DNA of 64,000 bases from contig CM060732.1 of the NCBI GenBank assembly GCA_030704615.1, positions 81,305,171-81,369,170 on the forward strand, written 5' to 3'. Positions 11,596 to 21,647 of this stretch are shown here, piece after piece. The stretch comes from Takakia lepidozioides. Its lineage: Eukaryota > Streptophyta > Takakiopsida > Takakiales > Takakiaceae. The position numbers and the translations under genes are program-made. Under the pieces are notes generated by a model. That model saw nothing but the letters and a program-made list of their open reading frames with translations. It ran no database searches and had not been told where the DNA came from. How positions within the stretch are numbered: position 1 is the first letter of the stretch; every line of letters begins with the position of its first letter.

Positions 11596-11814
11596 ATGTC
11601 CGGAAACGTTGCTTCGAACGCAGTGTCTGGGGGTTCCTCGGGAAGTGGGCGTAAAGGTAGGAAGCATAAACATGCACATGAACGAGATAGTCAGGTCAAC
11701 AAAAAAGACTATCCAAGCGCAGAGGCCGCGAAGGTGGTGAAGCAAGTAGTGTTGGATTATTTGAAGGACAATGACATAATGCGTTTGAATCTAAAAATAT
11801 ATATTGGGCCTTGA
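11596..11814 (+). CDS. short basic hypothetical protein or orphan first exon
   Basis: 72 codons starting MSGNVASNAVSGGSSGSG, followed by a strongly basic stretch (GRKGRKHKHAHERD) and a helical-looking segment (AAKVVKQVVLDYLKD). The last 8-10 residues run into the tandem array, so the true coding part probably ends near 11780. A TATA box precedes it. I do not recognise the family. It could be the start of a retroelement gag or a gene cut off by the repeat array. A chance open frame is also possible. Confidence 0.35.
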   Translation: MSGNVASNAVSGGSSGSGRKGRKHKHAHERDSQVNKKDYPSAEAAKVVKQVVLDYLKDNDIMRLNLKIYIGP

Positions 11815-12249
11815 TAGGGGAGACGAACTTGGATACATAGGAGATTGCACTTGGGCTTAGATGACAATGGGCACTTGGGCCTCTACATAGGAGATGCACT
11901 TGGATACATGACTAGAAGATTGCACTTGGGCTTAGATGGGCCTCGACATATGAGACGCACTTGGATACATGGGAATTTGCACTTGGTCTACATTTCGATT
12001 CTTCACACATGGCCAAAGGCACAGGCTACCCTAGAGGTCGCACTTGGTAGGAGACGTACTGGGATACATAGAAGATCTTACACTTGGGCTTAGATAACAC
12101 TGGACACTTGGGCCAACAGTACAGACTACCCTAGAGGTCGCATTTGGGCCGTAACATAGGAGACGCACTTGGATACATAGGGGATTGCACTTGGACTTAG
12201 ATGACACTGGACATTTGGGCCAACAACACAGGCTATTCTAGTTGATAAT

Positions 12250-13080
12250 GATATTCCCCTTGTTATAAAGTTCTCTGAGTTCCCCTTTGTTTGCAGAAGT
12301 TCTCCAAGGCGTATTGGCTCCCTCATGACAGATTTTGACAACTCCTGGGCAAAAAGTGGGCACATCTCCTCTAGGAAACCTTATGTCCACCCTCATTGGC
12401 GATCATGGTAACCCTTGGCCATCCCCGTGGATGCTGAGGATCCTGAGATTAATTGGAGGCATTGGAAAAATTGAGAGACAATAGTTAGGGCCCTCTACAG
12501 GAAACACGGACTCCATATGTCTCTTTGTTGTCAGCTAGCTACTTGGACTCACTCCTGGGCACTTTTATTTATATCTATGATTAATTTTAAAAACAATAGG
12601 CTCCCTGCATGTAGCGTAGTGTCACTGTTTGGCTATATCCACTCTGGGCCCTTCTCTTCATGCTTGGTTCTATTTGGTGAACATCTCCTCTGGATGTTGT
12701 CCTACTTATTAGGACCAGCCATTTTCCTTTGGTGATGACTGTGACCTCGGGAAGTTGATCTTATTATGGTTCCTGGCTCTTTTCTTTGTGCCACTAGCAT
12801 ACAGGTTCTTAATAGATTCTTTAGCTTCTCTTTCGTCATGTTCGTCCCATGGCTCTCTAAGTCATATCTTTGTTGACCGAGGTTTTCTCGGGGATATGTT
12901 CTTTTTTTTTAGCTTGCCTTCGATGGTTGGGTTAAGGTGATACTCTATCGTTCTGATGTATCCCTCATGGACCTTCACATGCCAGTTATTTTTTCTATGT
13001 TATTTGAATATGAATTGCAGGGCCTCCGTCCCCTTTTTGTTTTTTTTTTAAACAATTGAGGGCCTCTATCTCCTCTTCAT
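12250..13080. other. no recognisable gene
   Basis: AT-rich non-coding sequence with T-runs. No motif that I could support. Confidence 0.4.
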
Positions 13081-13340
13081 TAAGAAAAACAATACATATA
13101 TACATCAATATATGAAGCGAGATGTTTTTTTTTGTTTTGTTTTGTATTGTCATGTTGAGATGTCCCAAATCGCGGGGGGCCGGCCTTGGTGCTTGGTACC
13201 GTTAGAAACCCCTCGATGAGGAGGGGTGCACCAGGTTGCTCTCATGATTTTTGGACGTGCGGTGTGGGAGATGTCATTTTTCAAGTACTTTGGGTCCCTG
13301 GAAATTCGGGACAAATAGCAAAGTGGGGTTTCTTGGGACA
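13080..13340 (+). repeat. dispersed repeat, copy C (no tRNA-like part)
   Basis: Shares the 'catcaatatatgaagc' start, the TTTTG run and the 'tcatgatttttggacgtgcg' body with copies A and B. It ends at 'ttcttgggaca', before the tRNA-like part, and is followed by a (TATG)n microsatellite. Confidence 0.6.
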
Positions 13341-14790
13341 TATATATGTATGTATGTATGTGTGTATATGTATCCAATGTATAAATGTTAGTGATAAATT
13401 TATAATATAAAATACATATATTTGTTAAAGTGTAAAGATAAAGCTAAATCCTAAACTTGAGAAGTGTCCCATGAGCCTTGTAGCTTGGCCCCTCATGGCA
13501 AGAAAAATGTTATTTTTTCCTCCCCTACAGTTAAAGGGCATGTATTTTCTTTTACTTTATATTTTAAATTTCAAAAAGAACACTAAAGTACATGTTCTTC
13601 TTTTCGCTATGCCCATCAATCTACAAATTAGAACAACAACAACAAAATTACCAATTAGAAAGACACAAGGACTATAATCAACTTGACCCGACTTTTTGGG
13701 AGACATGATTTTTTTTTTCTTTTATTTGAAAAAAGGACACCAGGAGCAACCTCGAGTCACAAATCAGCCTTATAGTTAGAGGAGATGTCAAGTTATTTTT
13801 ACCACTAGTGTGAAGTTAGCTAGGAAATAGGTAGCTTTTATATATTGACATTTGGGATTGACCCAAGTGTCAATCCAAGGGCCAATATATGTTTGGGCAC
13901 CTGACGTTGTTATCTTCACGGCAGATCGCGGTGGGCTCATCTTTCTCGAATTGAGCCTCACCGCGCCTAGCTATGGCGCCGTAGTGTGGATTCCCCATGG
14001 CGTGGGGTGCACTTGGCTTGACTTGTATTTGAGTGATGAGTTTATATATGCATGAGTTTATGCTTCAGCTTTGTGAGCTCGCATGAGCTTGTGCTTGTCT
14101 TCTTCTTTTTTATCACTCGAGAAAGATGAGCTCGTATCTGTGAGTGCCAGATACGAGTTAGTTGTAGCACTTGTGGTTTTTGCTTGAGAATGAGAGAAAC
14201 CAGGTTGTTATGCAAGAAGCACCGTGGAGCTCTTGGTTGTTAGAAGCGGAGGCAATGTGGGTTACGAGGTGGTAGACCTTGGCATTCGATCTTCAGCTTC
14301 AAAGATGAAAGCATCATGCTGCAGGTAATTCCAGAGCACCTTGATGGTTTCAAATTGTGTACATGCATGAGCAAGCACGATTGGGAAGAGGACCAGTCAA
14401 GAGCAGGTTATAGTGGCTTTGGTGGCAAAGCTGAGAACTGGACTTGGGAATGCGAGCTTTCATTGTGTGAAGGATTGCAAGACCAAGCGAAAGGGCTGAT
14501 TTAGTTTGGGGCAAATCAGTGCACTTTGTGGAGTATGTTGAGATTGGGTTTCAATCTCGAGCTTCAGCATTGAGAGGGCTCTTGTCATGGCAAGAGCAGG
14601 GCTGGAACAGGAGCTAAGAAGTGCGGCAAGGCCATGGAATGTGCACCTAGGGTTTCAGAGCTTGGAAGAAGAGCTCTTGCACCATAAGATGAGTGTCTTG
14701 TGGCTGGAAATGTAAGCCTTAAGGTTTCAGGAGCTTGGAAAAGACTGTGGAGTGCTTAGTCTAGTCTTAGAGAGCATCAAGGAGCCAAGG
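13341..14790. other. no recognisable gene
   Basis: Mixed AT-rich sequence. A segment at 13850-14060 has an open frame of 67 codons without known motif. Nothing else is supportable. Confidence 0.35.
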
Positions 14791-14794
14791 AGCC

Positions 14795-15300
14795 AAGATA
14801 GGGGGCTGATACCTCTTGTGTGAAGAGGTTGCATGTGTGGAGCATGTATTCAGCTCATTGAAGCTTCCATCTTCAAGCTTGGAGGGCAAGCAAGGAAGAG
14901 GGAAGGGCTGACTTCCCTTATGTGAGGGCAATGCATGTGTGGAGCATGCTTTCGGCCTGTTGAAGGCTTATACTTTCAAGTTTGGGAGTGCAAGAAAGGA
15001 AAGAAAGGGCTGGTTTCCCTGTAGGGCATGTGTGGAGCATGCTTCCAGCCCGCTGAAGCTTGTATTTTCAGGTTGGTGGATGCAAGAAAGGAAGCAAAGG
15101 GGCTGATTCTCTTGTGGTGAGAGTGGGGCATGTGTGGAGCATGCCTTCAGTCCATTGGGCTTTTGTTTTCAAGCTTTAGAGAACTAGAAGAGAAAGTAAG
15201 AGGCTGATCTGCTCTTATGTGACAGTCCGACACTTGTAGAGCGTGTTCTTAGTTGGGGTTTCAACCTCAAGCCTAGATAGAGCATGGCTCTTGAAGTGGC
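14795..15300 (+). repeat. tandem repeat, about 100 bp x 5
   Basis: Each unit has 'ggctgat' or 'ggctgac', then 'gcatgtgtggagcatg', then 'ttcaagctt' and an AAGAAAGGAAG-type purine stretch. Units begin near 14795, 14903, 15003, 15094 and 15197. It precedes the gag remnant of the methyltransferase retroelement and might be part of its leader or LTR. Confidence 0.6.
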
Positions 15301-15647
15301 AGATGTAGGGGGCTGGAATAGGCTCTAAAACAGGTGCTATGGCCAAGGAAAATGCTTGAATGAGTGCTCACAAGGGCTGGAAATCAGCAAGGCTTGGTTG
15401 TTTGCCATTGAGTTTAGTGGCGTGTTTGGGGAGTTTAAGTGATAAAGAATGCTTGGTTTGTGGCAACCATCTTCCTCATGGCTTAGGGCTACTATTGGTG
15501 GTGTGTGGGAGCCGAAAGAGCAAGAATACCTTGCTGATTTCTTCACACCCGCCATAGCTCGGTGCAAAGAAGCCTAGAGTCCAAGAGACACAAACCCTAG
15601 CTTGGCATGGCTAAACCCCTTGGAGAAATGTGTAAACTGTCATGAGT

Positions 15648-16235
15648 GGCCTGTGGGGCTGTGACGGGCTGTGACGGGCTGTGGCAAGCTGTGACGGGCT
15701 GTGATGGGCTGTGACAGGCTGTGCCCTGTGGCCTGTGGGGTTGTGACGGGCTGTGACACGCTGTGATGGGCTGTGAGGGGCTGTGACAGGTTGTGCCCTG
15801 TGGCCTGTGGGGCTGTGACGGGCTGTGACAGGCTGTGCCCTGTGGCCTGTGGGGCTGTGAGGGGTTGTGAGGGGCTGTGCCATGTGGCCTATGGGGCTGT
15901 GAGGGGCTGTGATAGGCTGTGGCCTTTGGGGCTGTGACCACTGTTACCTGTGTAGGGCTGTGACAGGCTGTGTCAGGCTGTGCCCTATGGCTTGTGGGGC
16001 TGTGACGGGCTGTGAGGGGCTGTGACAGGCTGTGCCCTGTGGCCTATGGGGCTGTGACAGGCTGTGGCCTTTGGGGCTGTGACCCTGTGACCTTTGTAGG
16101 GTTGTGACAGGCTGTGCCTGTGGCCTTTGGGGTTGTGATGGGCTGTGACAGGCTGCGGCCTGTGGGGCTGTGACCCTGTGACCTGTGTAGGGCTGTGACA
16201 GGTTGTGGCCTGTGTGGGGCTGTGACGGCTGTGAC
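15648..16235 (+). repeat. GGCTGTGAC minisatellite
   Basis: About 590 bp built from a 10-nt unit GGCTGTGACR, with interspersed GCCCTGTGGCCTGTGG higher-order units. The minus strand is open as HSPSQPHRPQG repeats, which is a by-product of the repeat. The same core forms arrays in both LTRs of the neighbouring gypsy element (17760-18012 and 29701-29955). Confidence 0.9.
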
Positions 16236-17142
16236 CAGTGATCTGTTTGGGCATGTGCTGGTCTGTGGTGGCCCATGTTGACCTGTGGACGGCCTGTGCT
16301 GACTCGAATCAACATGCTCAAGGCAAGAAGGGGGCTCAGGTGAAGCTCAGGGAAGGGCAGAGAGGACCTCAGATGCAAGGGTCTCTCCCTTCATTTGCTG
16401 GGCAACAACGAGCGGATGTGGTGTACTGGACATGTGGAGGACCCCATGTCAAGAAGGATTGCCCAGAGGGAGGCAAAGGGCCGGCACATGCACAGCCTGC
16501 ACAGTTGCAGTGTGGGCATTGTGGCAAGTACGGGCATGGAGAGGCCTAGTGTTATGGTTTGCATCCTGAGTTGCGCCCAGGCCAGTTCCAAGGGAACAAT
16601 GGTGGCCGGAGGCGAGGTGGAGCAGCCCAGAGAGGATGAGGTGGCCAGGCACGAGGTGCAGGCTAAGGGCAAGCTCAACATGGCCAAGGACGCGGAGGTC
16701 AGGGTGTTGACCAAGGCATGGCCAACCGACTTCAGCAGCTAGAGCAGAGGCTCGCTGCCATGGCTATAGCTCAGGTGGTACCGGCTCCAAGGCCGGATGG
16801 TCCACCTCCTGCTCCTGAGAGAGGAGATATGGGAGGCATGGGATTCATGTGCGGAGCAGCACTACCACTAGTGCAGGTGGAGTTTGTTGCAGCCGTGACT
16901 CGAGGAGCAGCACGAGTTCCTGAGCCACGAGGTGCAAAGGTGGAGTTGGATCCACAGCGTGGGGTGCAAGCCGTCAGGCTAGGCTTCCTCAGTCATTCAC
17001 ATTGGTGGAGACAATGTCGACGCCATCCATGGTACCTAGTTCTCGCCCGACTGTTACCGAGGCGGAGGTTACTATACTATTGGGGAGAGCTACACGGGTA
17101 GCACCACTACCTAGTGTTGCCAAGGCTACGGCAGCTAGTGTG
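16236..17142 (+). pseudogene. gag remnant of the DNMT-bearing retroelement
   Basis: Gag C-terminal part with two zinc-knuckle-like motifs. The first reads YWTCGGPHVKKDC and has lost the first Cys (Trp instead). The second reads CGHCGKYGHGEA, then a stop codon, then Cys. Basic Gly/Arg-rich and Pro-rich stretches follow. The frame used at 17002-17142 (ending ATAAS) is interrupted at 17142 by the LTR of the gypsy element. After removal of that element and one GTGTG target copy it continues in frame at 30083. Stops and frameshifts show that it is not functional. It belongs with the protease at 30083-30803 and the methyltransferase pieces further right. Confidence 0.7.
17138..17142. other. target-site duplication GTGTG, left
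   Basis: GTGTG precedes the left LTR and recurs immediately after the right LTR (30078-30082). A 5-bp duplication is standard for Ty3/gypsy integration. Confidence 0.85.
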
Positions 17143-18135
17143 TGTCGCGCGGCTTTTACTCACCCATCCCTTCGCTATCCGAGGCGGAAACTCCAAGATA
17201 GAAGAGTTGGAAATCTCTAAGTACTCAGCCCGCGCAGAACAATCAGTCATGACCTACAGCTAGTGTATCATGGGGGTGTTTCCTATTTGTTTCCTTTTCC
17301 GCATTCATCTTTGCTACCTTACCATTGATAATTAAGTATCAGTTTGCTTCATCAATTTATCGGTTTCCTTAACTCCTCCATTCAATCCACAGCTTCACTC
17401 AGATCTCTCTACACAGTGTGATTGTATTGTATAAGTATCAGATTATGATTTATCAGGTATCAGGCCGAATCCATTATGTCTCTAATCTACTCTACAATAT
17501 CACTCTAGCTTTGCATATGACAAGCTTCTACTAATCCTCTTTTCTCCTTCATCGTGCTCTCCGATCTCCGCTCCCGCCTGTCTCCGAAGTCCTCCCCGAA
17601 TAATCCTTAATCCTTCCTATTCCCCGTTCTTCCCTTTATCCTCCTATCCGCGGTTCTAACCGTTTCCCTCTCTAACCGTCGTATGTGAACTAACATGTTC
17701 CCTTCACTGGTGTTGTTCCCACAGTCGTTCCCTGTCCTACTCTTCGTTCCCTATTATCGTGACAGCTGTGTCAAGCGGTGACTGGCTGTGTTTGGCTGTG
17801 TCGGGCTGTGACTGGCTGTGTGGGCTGTGTCTGCTGTGACGACTGTGACGGGCTGTGTGGGCTGTGTGGGCTGTGACGACTGTGACGGCTGTGTGGGCTG
17901 TGACGACTGTGACGGGCTGTGTTGGCTGTGTGGGCTGTGTGGGCTGTGACGACTGTGACGGGCTGTGTTGGCTGTGTGGGCTGTGACTGCTGTGTCGGCT
18001 GTGTGGGCTATGTAACCCCCTTCTACAGTGCGCTGCTGTCACCCCTAAGGTTCCTGTTTGTCTCAGTCTGTGCAAAATTTAAGGGTACCCTACAGATCCC
18101 GTATAAGTGTCTAAGTCCCCTACAGTCCTCTAACA
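17143..18135 (-). repeat. gypsy LTR (3' LTR in element orientation)
   Basis: 993 bp, plus-strand ends TGTCGCGCG...CTCTAACA, nearly identical to 29085-30077. It contains a GGCTGTG minisatellite (17760-18012). Confidence 0.95.
17760..18012 (+). repeat. GGCTGTG minisatellite inside the LTR
   Basis: About 250 bp of GGCTGTGACG/GGCTGTGTGG units. It is present at the same place in the other LTR (29701-29955). Confidence 0.9.
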
Positions 18136-18153
18136 TTACCCCTTCCCCCCTCA
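18136..18153 (-). other. gypsy polypurine tract
   Basis: On the minus strand GAGGGGGGAAGGGGTAA abuts the start of the LTR (TGTTAGAGG). This is the expected plus-strand primer. Confidence 0.75.
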
Positions 18154-18173
18154 AAAAGCCGTGTCCTCACGGT

Positions 18174-18695
18174 TTACTGTTTCCGAGTAGCAACCCTTTG
18201 TGAGTGAGCACCTTGTTGACGTTGAGAGTTTCGTGGTGGGCTGTGTGTACGAGCCCGAGGTCTGTCTCTGGTTGATGGAGATGGTTGATCACTACCTGGA
18301 TAAGTGAGGCCTTCTGGAGGTTGATATCGAGGTAATCTTTCCGGCATAGGAGATCCCCTTTGTTTCTTCTCTTCCATCTGAATTGCATAGTCTTCTCCCA
18401 TGTCAAAAGAATTTTGTGAAGAAACAGTTGTATCAGAATCCTCATCGCCTCTCAGGTGTTTTAATTTTCGAACTTTTTGTGGAATCATCTGGGGCATACA
18501 ATGCTGTCCTACCATGTCTGGAAGTTTGCATTTTACAACCTGGTGTAACCGTTGAACAGCAAAATTGGTGTAGACACTGAGCTCCTTGTCTGTCCAGATG
18601 AGTGGGGTACCAATTACTGGTGCCGCGTGCAAGTATTTCCATGCGATATGTCCCTTATAGAAAATGTCATCAAGTCCGAATTTCTGTGTTGACAA
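18174..18695 (-). CDS. extra gypsy ORF, C-terminal segment
   Basis: 173 codons with the acidic stretch HLRGDEDSDTT and a Pro/Arg/Ser-rich end (PPEGLTYPGSDQP, HSPPRNSQRQQ). It overlaps the preceding frame (18614-19651) and lies directly before the polypurine tract, so it is probably the end of one additional protein split by a frameshift. No domain is recognised. Some Tat/Athila elements carry extra ORFs at this position; whether this one is homologous is unknown. Confidence 0.55.
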   Translation of the reverse strand: MSTQKFGLDDIFYKGHIAWKYLHAAPVIGTPLIWTDKELSVYTNFAVQRLHQVVKCKLPDMVGQHCMPQMIPQKVRKLKHLRGDEDSDTTVSSQNSFDMGEDYAIQMEEKKQRGSPMPERLPRYQPPEGLTYPGSDQPSPSTRDRPRARTHSPPRNSQRQQGAHSQRVATRKQ

Positions 18696-19651
18696 ATTGT
18701 TGCAGGCTGCTTGAAACCATGAACGAATTTGAGAATCCTTTGTATCATAAGTTTTGGGTCATATAGGTACATATGAGGTGGCACCGAAGGTAATACCCAA
18801 TGATCTCCACTAGAGTAACTTTGAAATCGTGCTTGCATCTTTTGTTGCTCTATGTGGTAACGTATCAGGAAACAAGCAGCGTAGTATAGCCCGCACCCCA
18901 TGACAATACTTGCTATCTCCTTGGTCTTGGTATAAATGAGTCCATGTACAACCTGGAAAGCAACCAATTCCCTCAACATGGTACCTGCCTCGTGCCAGTA
19001 TTGTGCAAAGTGATGATCTTCAATATGTCGATTGTTTGGAAGAACTTTAGTCCTGGTTGCCACTGGCAGCCAGATACGCATGATTTGGTAGTAATGTGCG
19101 AATGACTGCGGAGGACTAAATTCTTTCCAAGCCAAATCCAACATGATGGGAATTTGGTTGAAGGGCATAATCATAGCCCTACTGTACTCCCTGGCAGCTG
19201 GAGTTTTAGGTGGGTTAAAAGCTGCATTGCCCCATACCTCCGGTTGTGGTGGCTGTGGTGTGGTTGTAGTAACCACAGGTTCAGCTACTGGTACACTGAC
19301 CTGTTGTGGTGGTGGTGGTACTGGTTCCTGTACCATTGGCATCTCCTGCATCTCCTGTGAAGACTGAAAAGCCAGAGTTCTGGCTTGCAAATAAGAAGCC
19401 ATTAGCTGTTCCTGAGGGATATAGACTCTTTGGTCGATGTTTGAAGTGAGGTCTTCCACTTGAGTCTGGAGTCCGTCTACATCCTCTTGTAACTCTGCTA
19501 TTCTACTATAGACATTGTCTATAGTAGTTGTGGCAATGTTCTGCACCTGCAGTCTGAGCTCATTCATCTCGCTTTGGGTGAGCTTCCGTGGGCTTTTGCC
19601 CTCTACTGGCCCTTGTGCTAACCAAACCTGCATAAGGCTATTATCCACCAA
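18614..19651 (-). CDS. extra gypsy ORF, coiled-coil and Pro-rich segment
   Basis: 345 codons. The start resembles a coiled coil (SEMNELRLQVQNIATTTID, AELQEDVDGLQTQVEDL). A Gln/Pro-rich linker follows (VPPPPQQVSVPVAEPV), then an uncharacterised C-terminal part with many aromatic residues and one moderately hydrophobic stretch (ASIVMGCGLYYAACFLI) that could be a buried helix or a membrane segment. It is located between integrase and the 3' LTR and read in the same direction as gag-pol. A structural or envelope-like role is possible but not shown by any motif. Confidence 0.55.
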   Translation of the reverse strand: MVDNSLMQVWLAQGPVEGKSPRKLTQSEMNELRLQVQNIATTTIDNVYSRIAELQEDVDGLQTQVEDLTSNIDQRVYIPQEQLMASYLQARTLAFQSSQEMQEMPMVQEPVPPPPQQVSVPVAEPVVTTTTPQPPQPEVWGNAAFNPPKTPAAREYSRAMIMPFNQIPIMLDLAWKEFSPPQSFAHYYQIMRIWLPVATRTKVLPNNRHIEDHHFAQYWHEAGTMLRELVAFQVVHGLIYTKTKEIASIVMGCGLYYAACFLIRYHIEQQKMQARFQSYSSGDHWVLPSVPPHMYLYDPKLMIQRILKFVHGFKQPATICQHRNSDLMTFSIRDISHGNTCTRHQ

Positions 19652-19685
19652 GCTGCTTGTGGTTCCCTGAGAGTTTGCTCCTCTC

Positions 19686-20411
19686 TTAGCTTATACAATT
19701 CCAACTGCTGTTGTAAGCCTTCATGCGCTTCGCCTGTGGCTCAACCAATTGCGCATAGCAGCACAGTAGATTATTGGCTTCTTTCGAAGCCTTGTTACTG
19801 ACCGCGATTTCATTTCTATTGGCCACGATGGTTTGTTGCAACTCCACGATGTATTTCTCATTCTCAGCTTCTATCTGCCTGTATTGCTTGAAAGTATCTT
19901 CATTGCGACAGATTGTATTCTTCATATCGACAATGAGTTTCATGTGCTCCACATTCTCTTCTTCTGCCTTCGTACATTTTTCCGCTTGACTGTTTATTTC
20001 TTTTGTTGATTGGTCAAGCATAGTTGTAAATGTAGCGCATTGTATCTCCATCCTGTTATGCACTGTCTGCAACTCCGTATGTAGTGCATTCAGTTCTTGC
20101 AACTTGCTTTCATGCTGCACCTGCATTTGGTATAGCTGTTGCTTATGTGCTTCGTGCAACTGGTCTTGCGCAAGGCCTGCCTCAATCAATTGTTGCTTGG
20201 CCAATTGCAAAGCCATTTTTGTATTGGCCAAGTCCTGCTTCATCTTGAGAGTGACCTCTTCATCGACCTTGTTTGAACACTCAGTGGCAAGTCGAGCCTC
20301 AAACTCCTTCCTGAGTTCTTCTTTCAAGGCTGTCAATTGGGTAATTGGAACATGGGTTTTGACATAAGTCCCCAACAAATTAAGTGTCCTGCCTATGGAA
20401 TTCATCAGCAT
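19686..20411 (-). CDS. extra gypsy ORF, long coiled-coil protein
   Basis: 241 codons of near-continuous heptad-like sequence (LKEELRKEFEARL, QLAKQQLIEAGLAQDQLHEA, MKLIVDMKNTI) rich in Lys, Glu and Gln. No zinc, protease or polymerase motif. It is probably one protein with the neighbouring frames at 20405-21647 and 18614-19651, separated by frameshifts. Coiled coils suggest oligomerisation. It is not a known retroviral domain. Confidence 0.6.
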   Translation of the reverse strand: MLMNSIGRTLNLLGTYVKTHVPITQLTALKEELRKEFEARLATECSNKVDEEVTLKMKQDLANTKMALQLAKQQLIEAGLAQDQLHEAHKQQLYQMQVQHESKLQELNALHTELQTVHNRMEIQCATFTTMLDQSTKEINSQAEKCTKAEEENVEHMKLIVDMKNTICRNEDTFKQYRQIEAENEKYIVELQQTIVANRNEIAVSNKASKEANNLLCCYAQLVEPQAKRMKAYNSSWNCIS

Positions 20412-20961
20412 TGCTGTTGAGGGTCATCAGGGTGAGGTTGCTGCTGTTCCTCCCGATCTTCAACAGTATGATGTCTCACTAACCATTCAGACCATTGTCC
20501 CACCGGATTTTCTTCCTGAACTACTTCATTTATGACCGGTGCTACAGTGTCATGGCCTTCCGCCTGTGGTACCTCCGACACAGGTGTGTGCATTATATGT
20601 ACCTCAGGATTTTTCTTGGGAACTGTTGCACCTGTGGGATTTCTGTCTGCTTGACCAGACCAGAATATTCATAGAGAAGGTCCCTTTCTCTATTTCCGCC
20701 ACTATCTGTTCTGTAGTTGGCAATATCTATCCCTTCACTTTCCAAATCTATTATTTCGGGTTGAGCTGCATGGATAACTTGTGACCTTGTGACAAGTCGT
20801 TCAAGTGGCTGTGTTGGTTGTGATGCAGAAGTAACTTCTTCCTCCCTCTCTGAAGGTCCTGCTTCCAGTAATAACATTCTTTTGTGCTGCTGTGCCCCTC
20901 CCTGGTCATGAGCTTGGGAAACATTATCATGCGGAATCCGTGAAGCCAGTGGATCCGCCAC
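20405..20961 (-). CDS. extra gypsy ORF, acidic linker segments
   Basis: Two abutting frames (20593-20961 and 20405-20593). The first holds LLLEAGPSEREEE and PEIIDLESEGIDIANYRTD; the second VAPVINEVVQEENPVGQW and a Gln/Pro-rich end. Low-complexity, probably disordered linker of the additional protein. No homologue is recognised. Confidence 0.45.
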
Positions 20962-21647
20962 TACAGTCTTTCCCTTCTCTGCCTCTTAGTCTCGGGTTGT
21001 GCTGCCAGTCCACCCTCACTGTGTGAAGAGCCTTGCTCTTCCATTGCAGTTGTTTCTGGCTCAAACACTCCCATTTCCTTCCTTTCTTGTGCATTAAGTA
21101 TGCCAGAACTAGGATTATTTGAGCAATGATTGGGCCAGACACTATGATAGGAGATTTTGCGGTAGTACCTTGTAATCTTTTCATCTCCTCTACCAGTGCG
21201 TTGTACATTATGTCCGCCCATGGACTCTTGTCCCTTCAAGCCTTTGAGGATTTCCTCTGTGAAGGATCTGCTCAAATATTGTTGTTCTGTTTCAGGGCAA
21301 TCAGAACGTTCAATACTTGGCCTATGTCTTTTAACCCTGGGTACAAGCTTTGGTACAAGCATAACCTGAGTTTTAAAGAAACTCCCTTCTTGGAATAAAT
21401 CCCCTATTTGCAGTTCTTCTCTGTGTTCCTCCACATACACATGACCTTCTGGCAATTGAAACAATTGCTGGAGGTATAGGGGAGTAATCATTAATTCAAC
21501 TCCCTTCACCGTTGTTGTTCCTGTCTTTGGCTCAAAGTTCTGCAAAAATTGTAACATGTACTGTCTATGGTGTAGTGTCCAATCCATGCTTTGCAATCCT
21601 TCCAATCTCAGCTCCTTCAGTATCTTTATCGCCTGTGGGGTAGCCAT
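20961..21647 (-). CDS. extra gypsy ORF, N-terminal domain
   Basis: 228 codons starting MATPQAIKILKELRLEGLQ. A globular-looking domain (HHRQYMLQFLQNF, VELMITPLYLQQLFQLPEG, DLFQEGSFFKTQVML) is followed by a charged tail. The pattern 'IT..YLQQLF.LPEG' resembles N-terminal regions seen in extra ORFs of Athila/Tat-like elements; this is a weak resemblance. It is likely the first segment of the additional protein, and the start codon looks real. Confidence 0.5.
   Translation of the reverse strand: MATPQAIKILKELRLEGLQSMDWTLHHRQYMLQFLQNFEPKTGTTTVKGVELMITPLYLQQLFQLPEGHVYVEEHREELQIGDLFQEGSFFKTQVMLVPKLVPRVKRHRPSIERSDCPETEQQYLSRSFTEEILKGLKGQESMGGHNVQRTGRGDEKITRYYRKISYHSVWPNHCSNNPSSGILNAQERKEMGVFEPETTAMEEQGSSHSEGGLAAQPETKRQRRERL

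Larger units (their letters stand above)
10780..12245 (+). repeat. degenerate tandem array with GCACTTGG core
   Basis: Units of roughly 100 bp repeat the phrases 'ggattgcacttgggcttag', 'gacactggacacttgggcc', 'aacagcacaggctaccctag' and 'catgggagacgcacttgg'. Copies are diverged and are interrupted by SINE-like copy B and by the exon-like segment at 11519-11814. An isolated unit also lies at 10475-10530. Confidence 0.65.

Noticed and set aside
10780-12245. Possible CRISPR-like array
   Set aside because: Units are diverged, without regular unique spacers of constant length, and the context is eukaryotic.
15597-16378. Minus-strand open frames rich in HSPSQPHRPQG repeats
   Set aside because: They are the translation of the GGCTGTG minisatellite. 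No start context or unique domain; the repeat explains the open frame.
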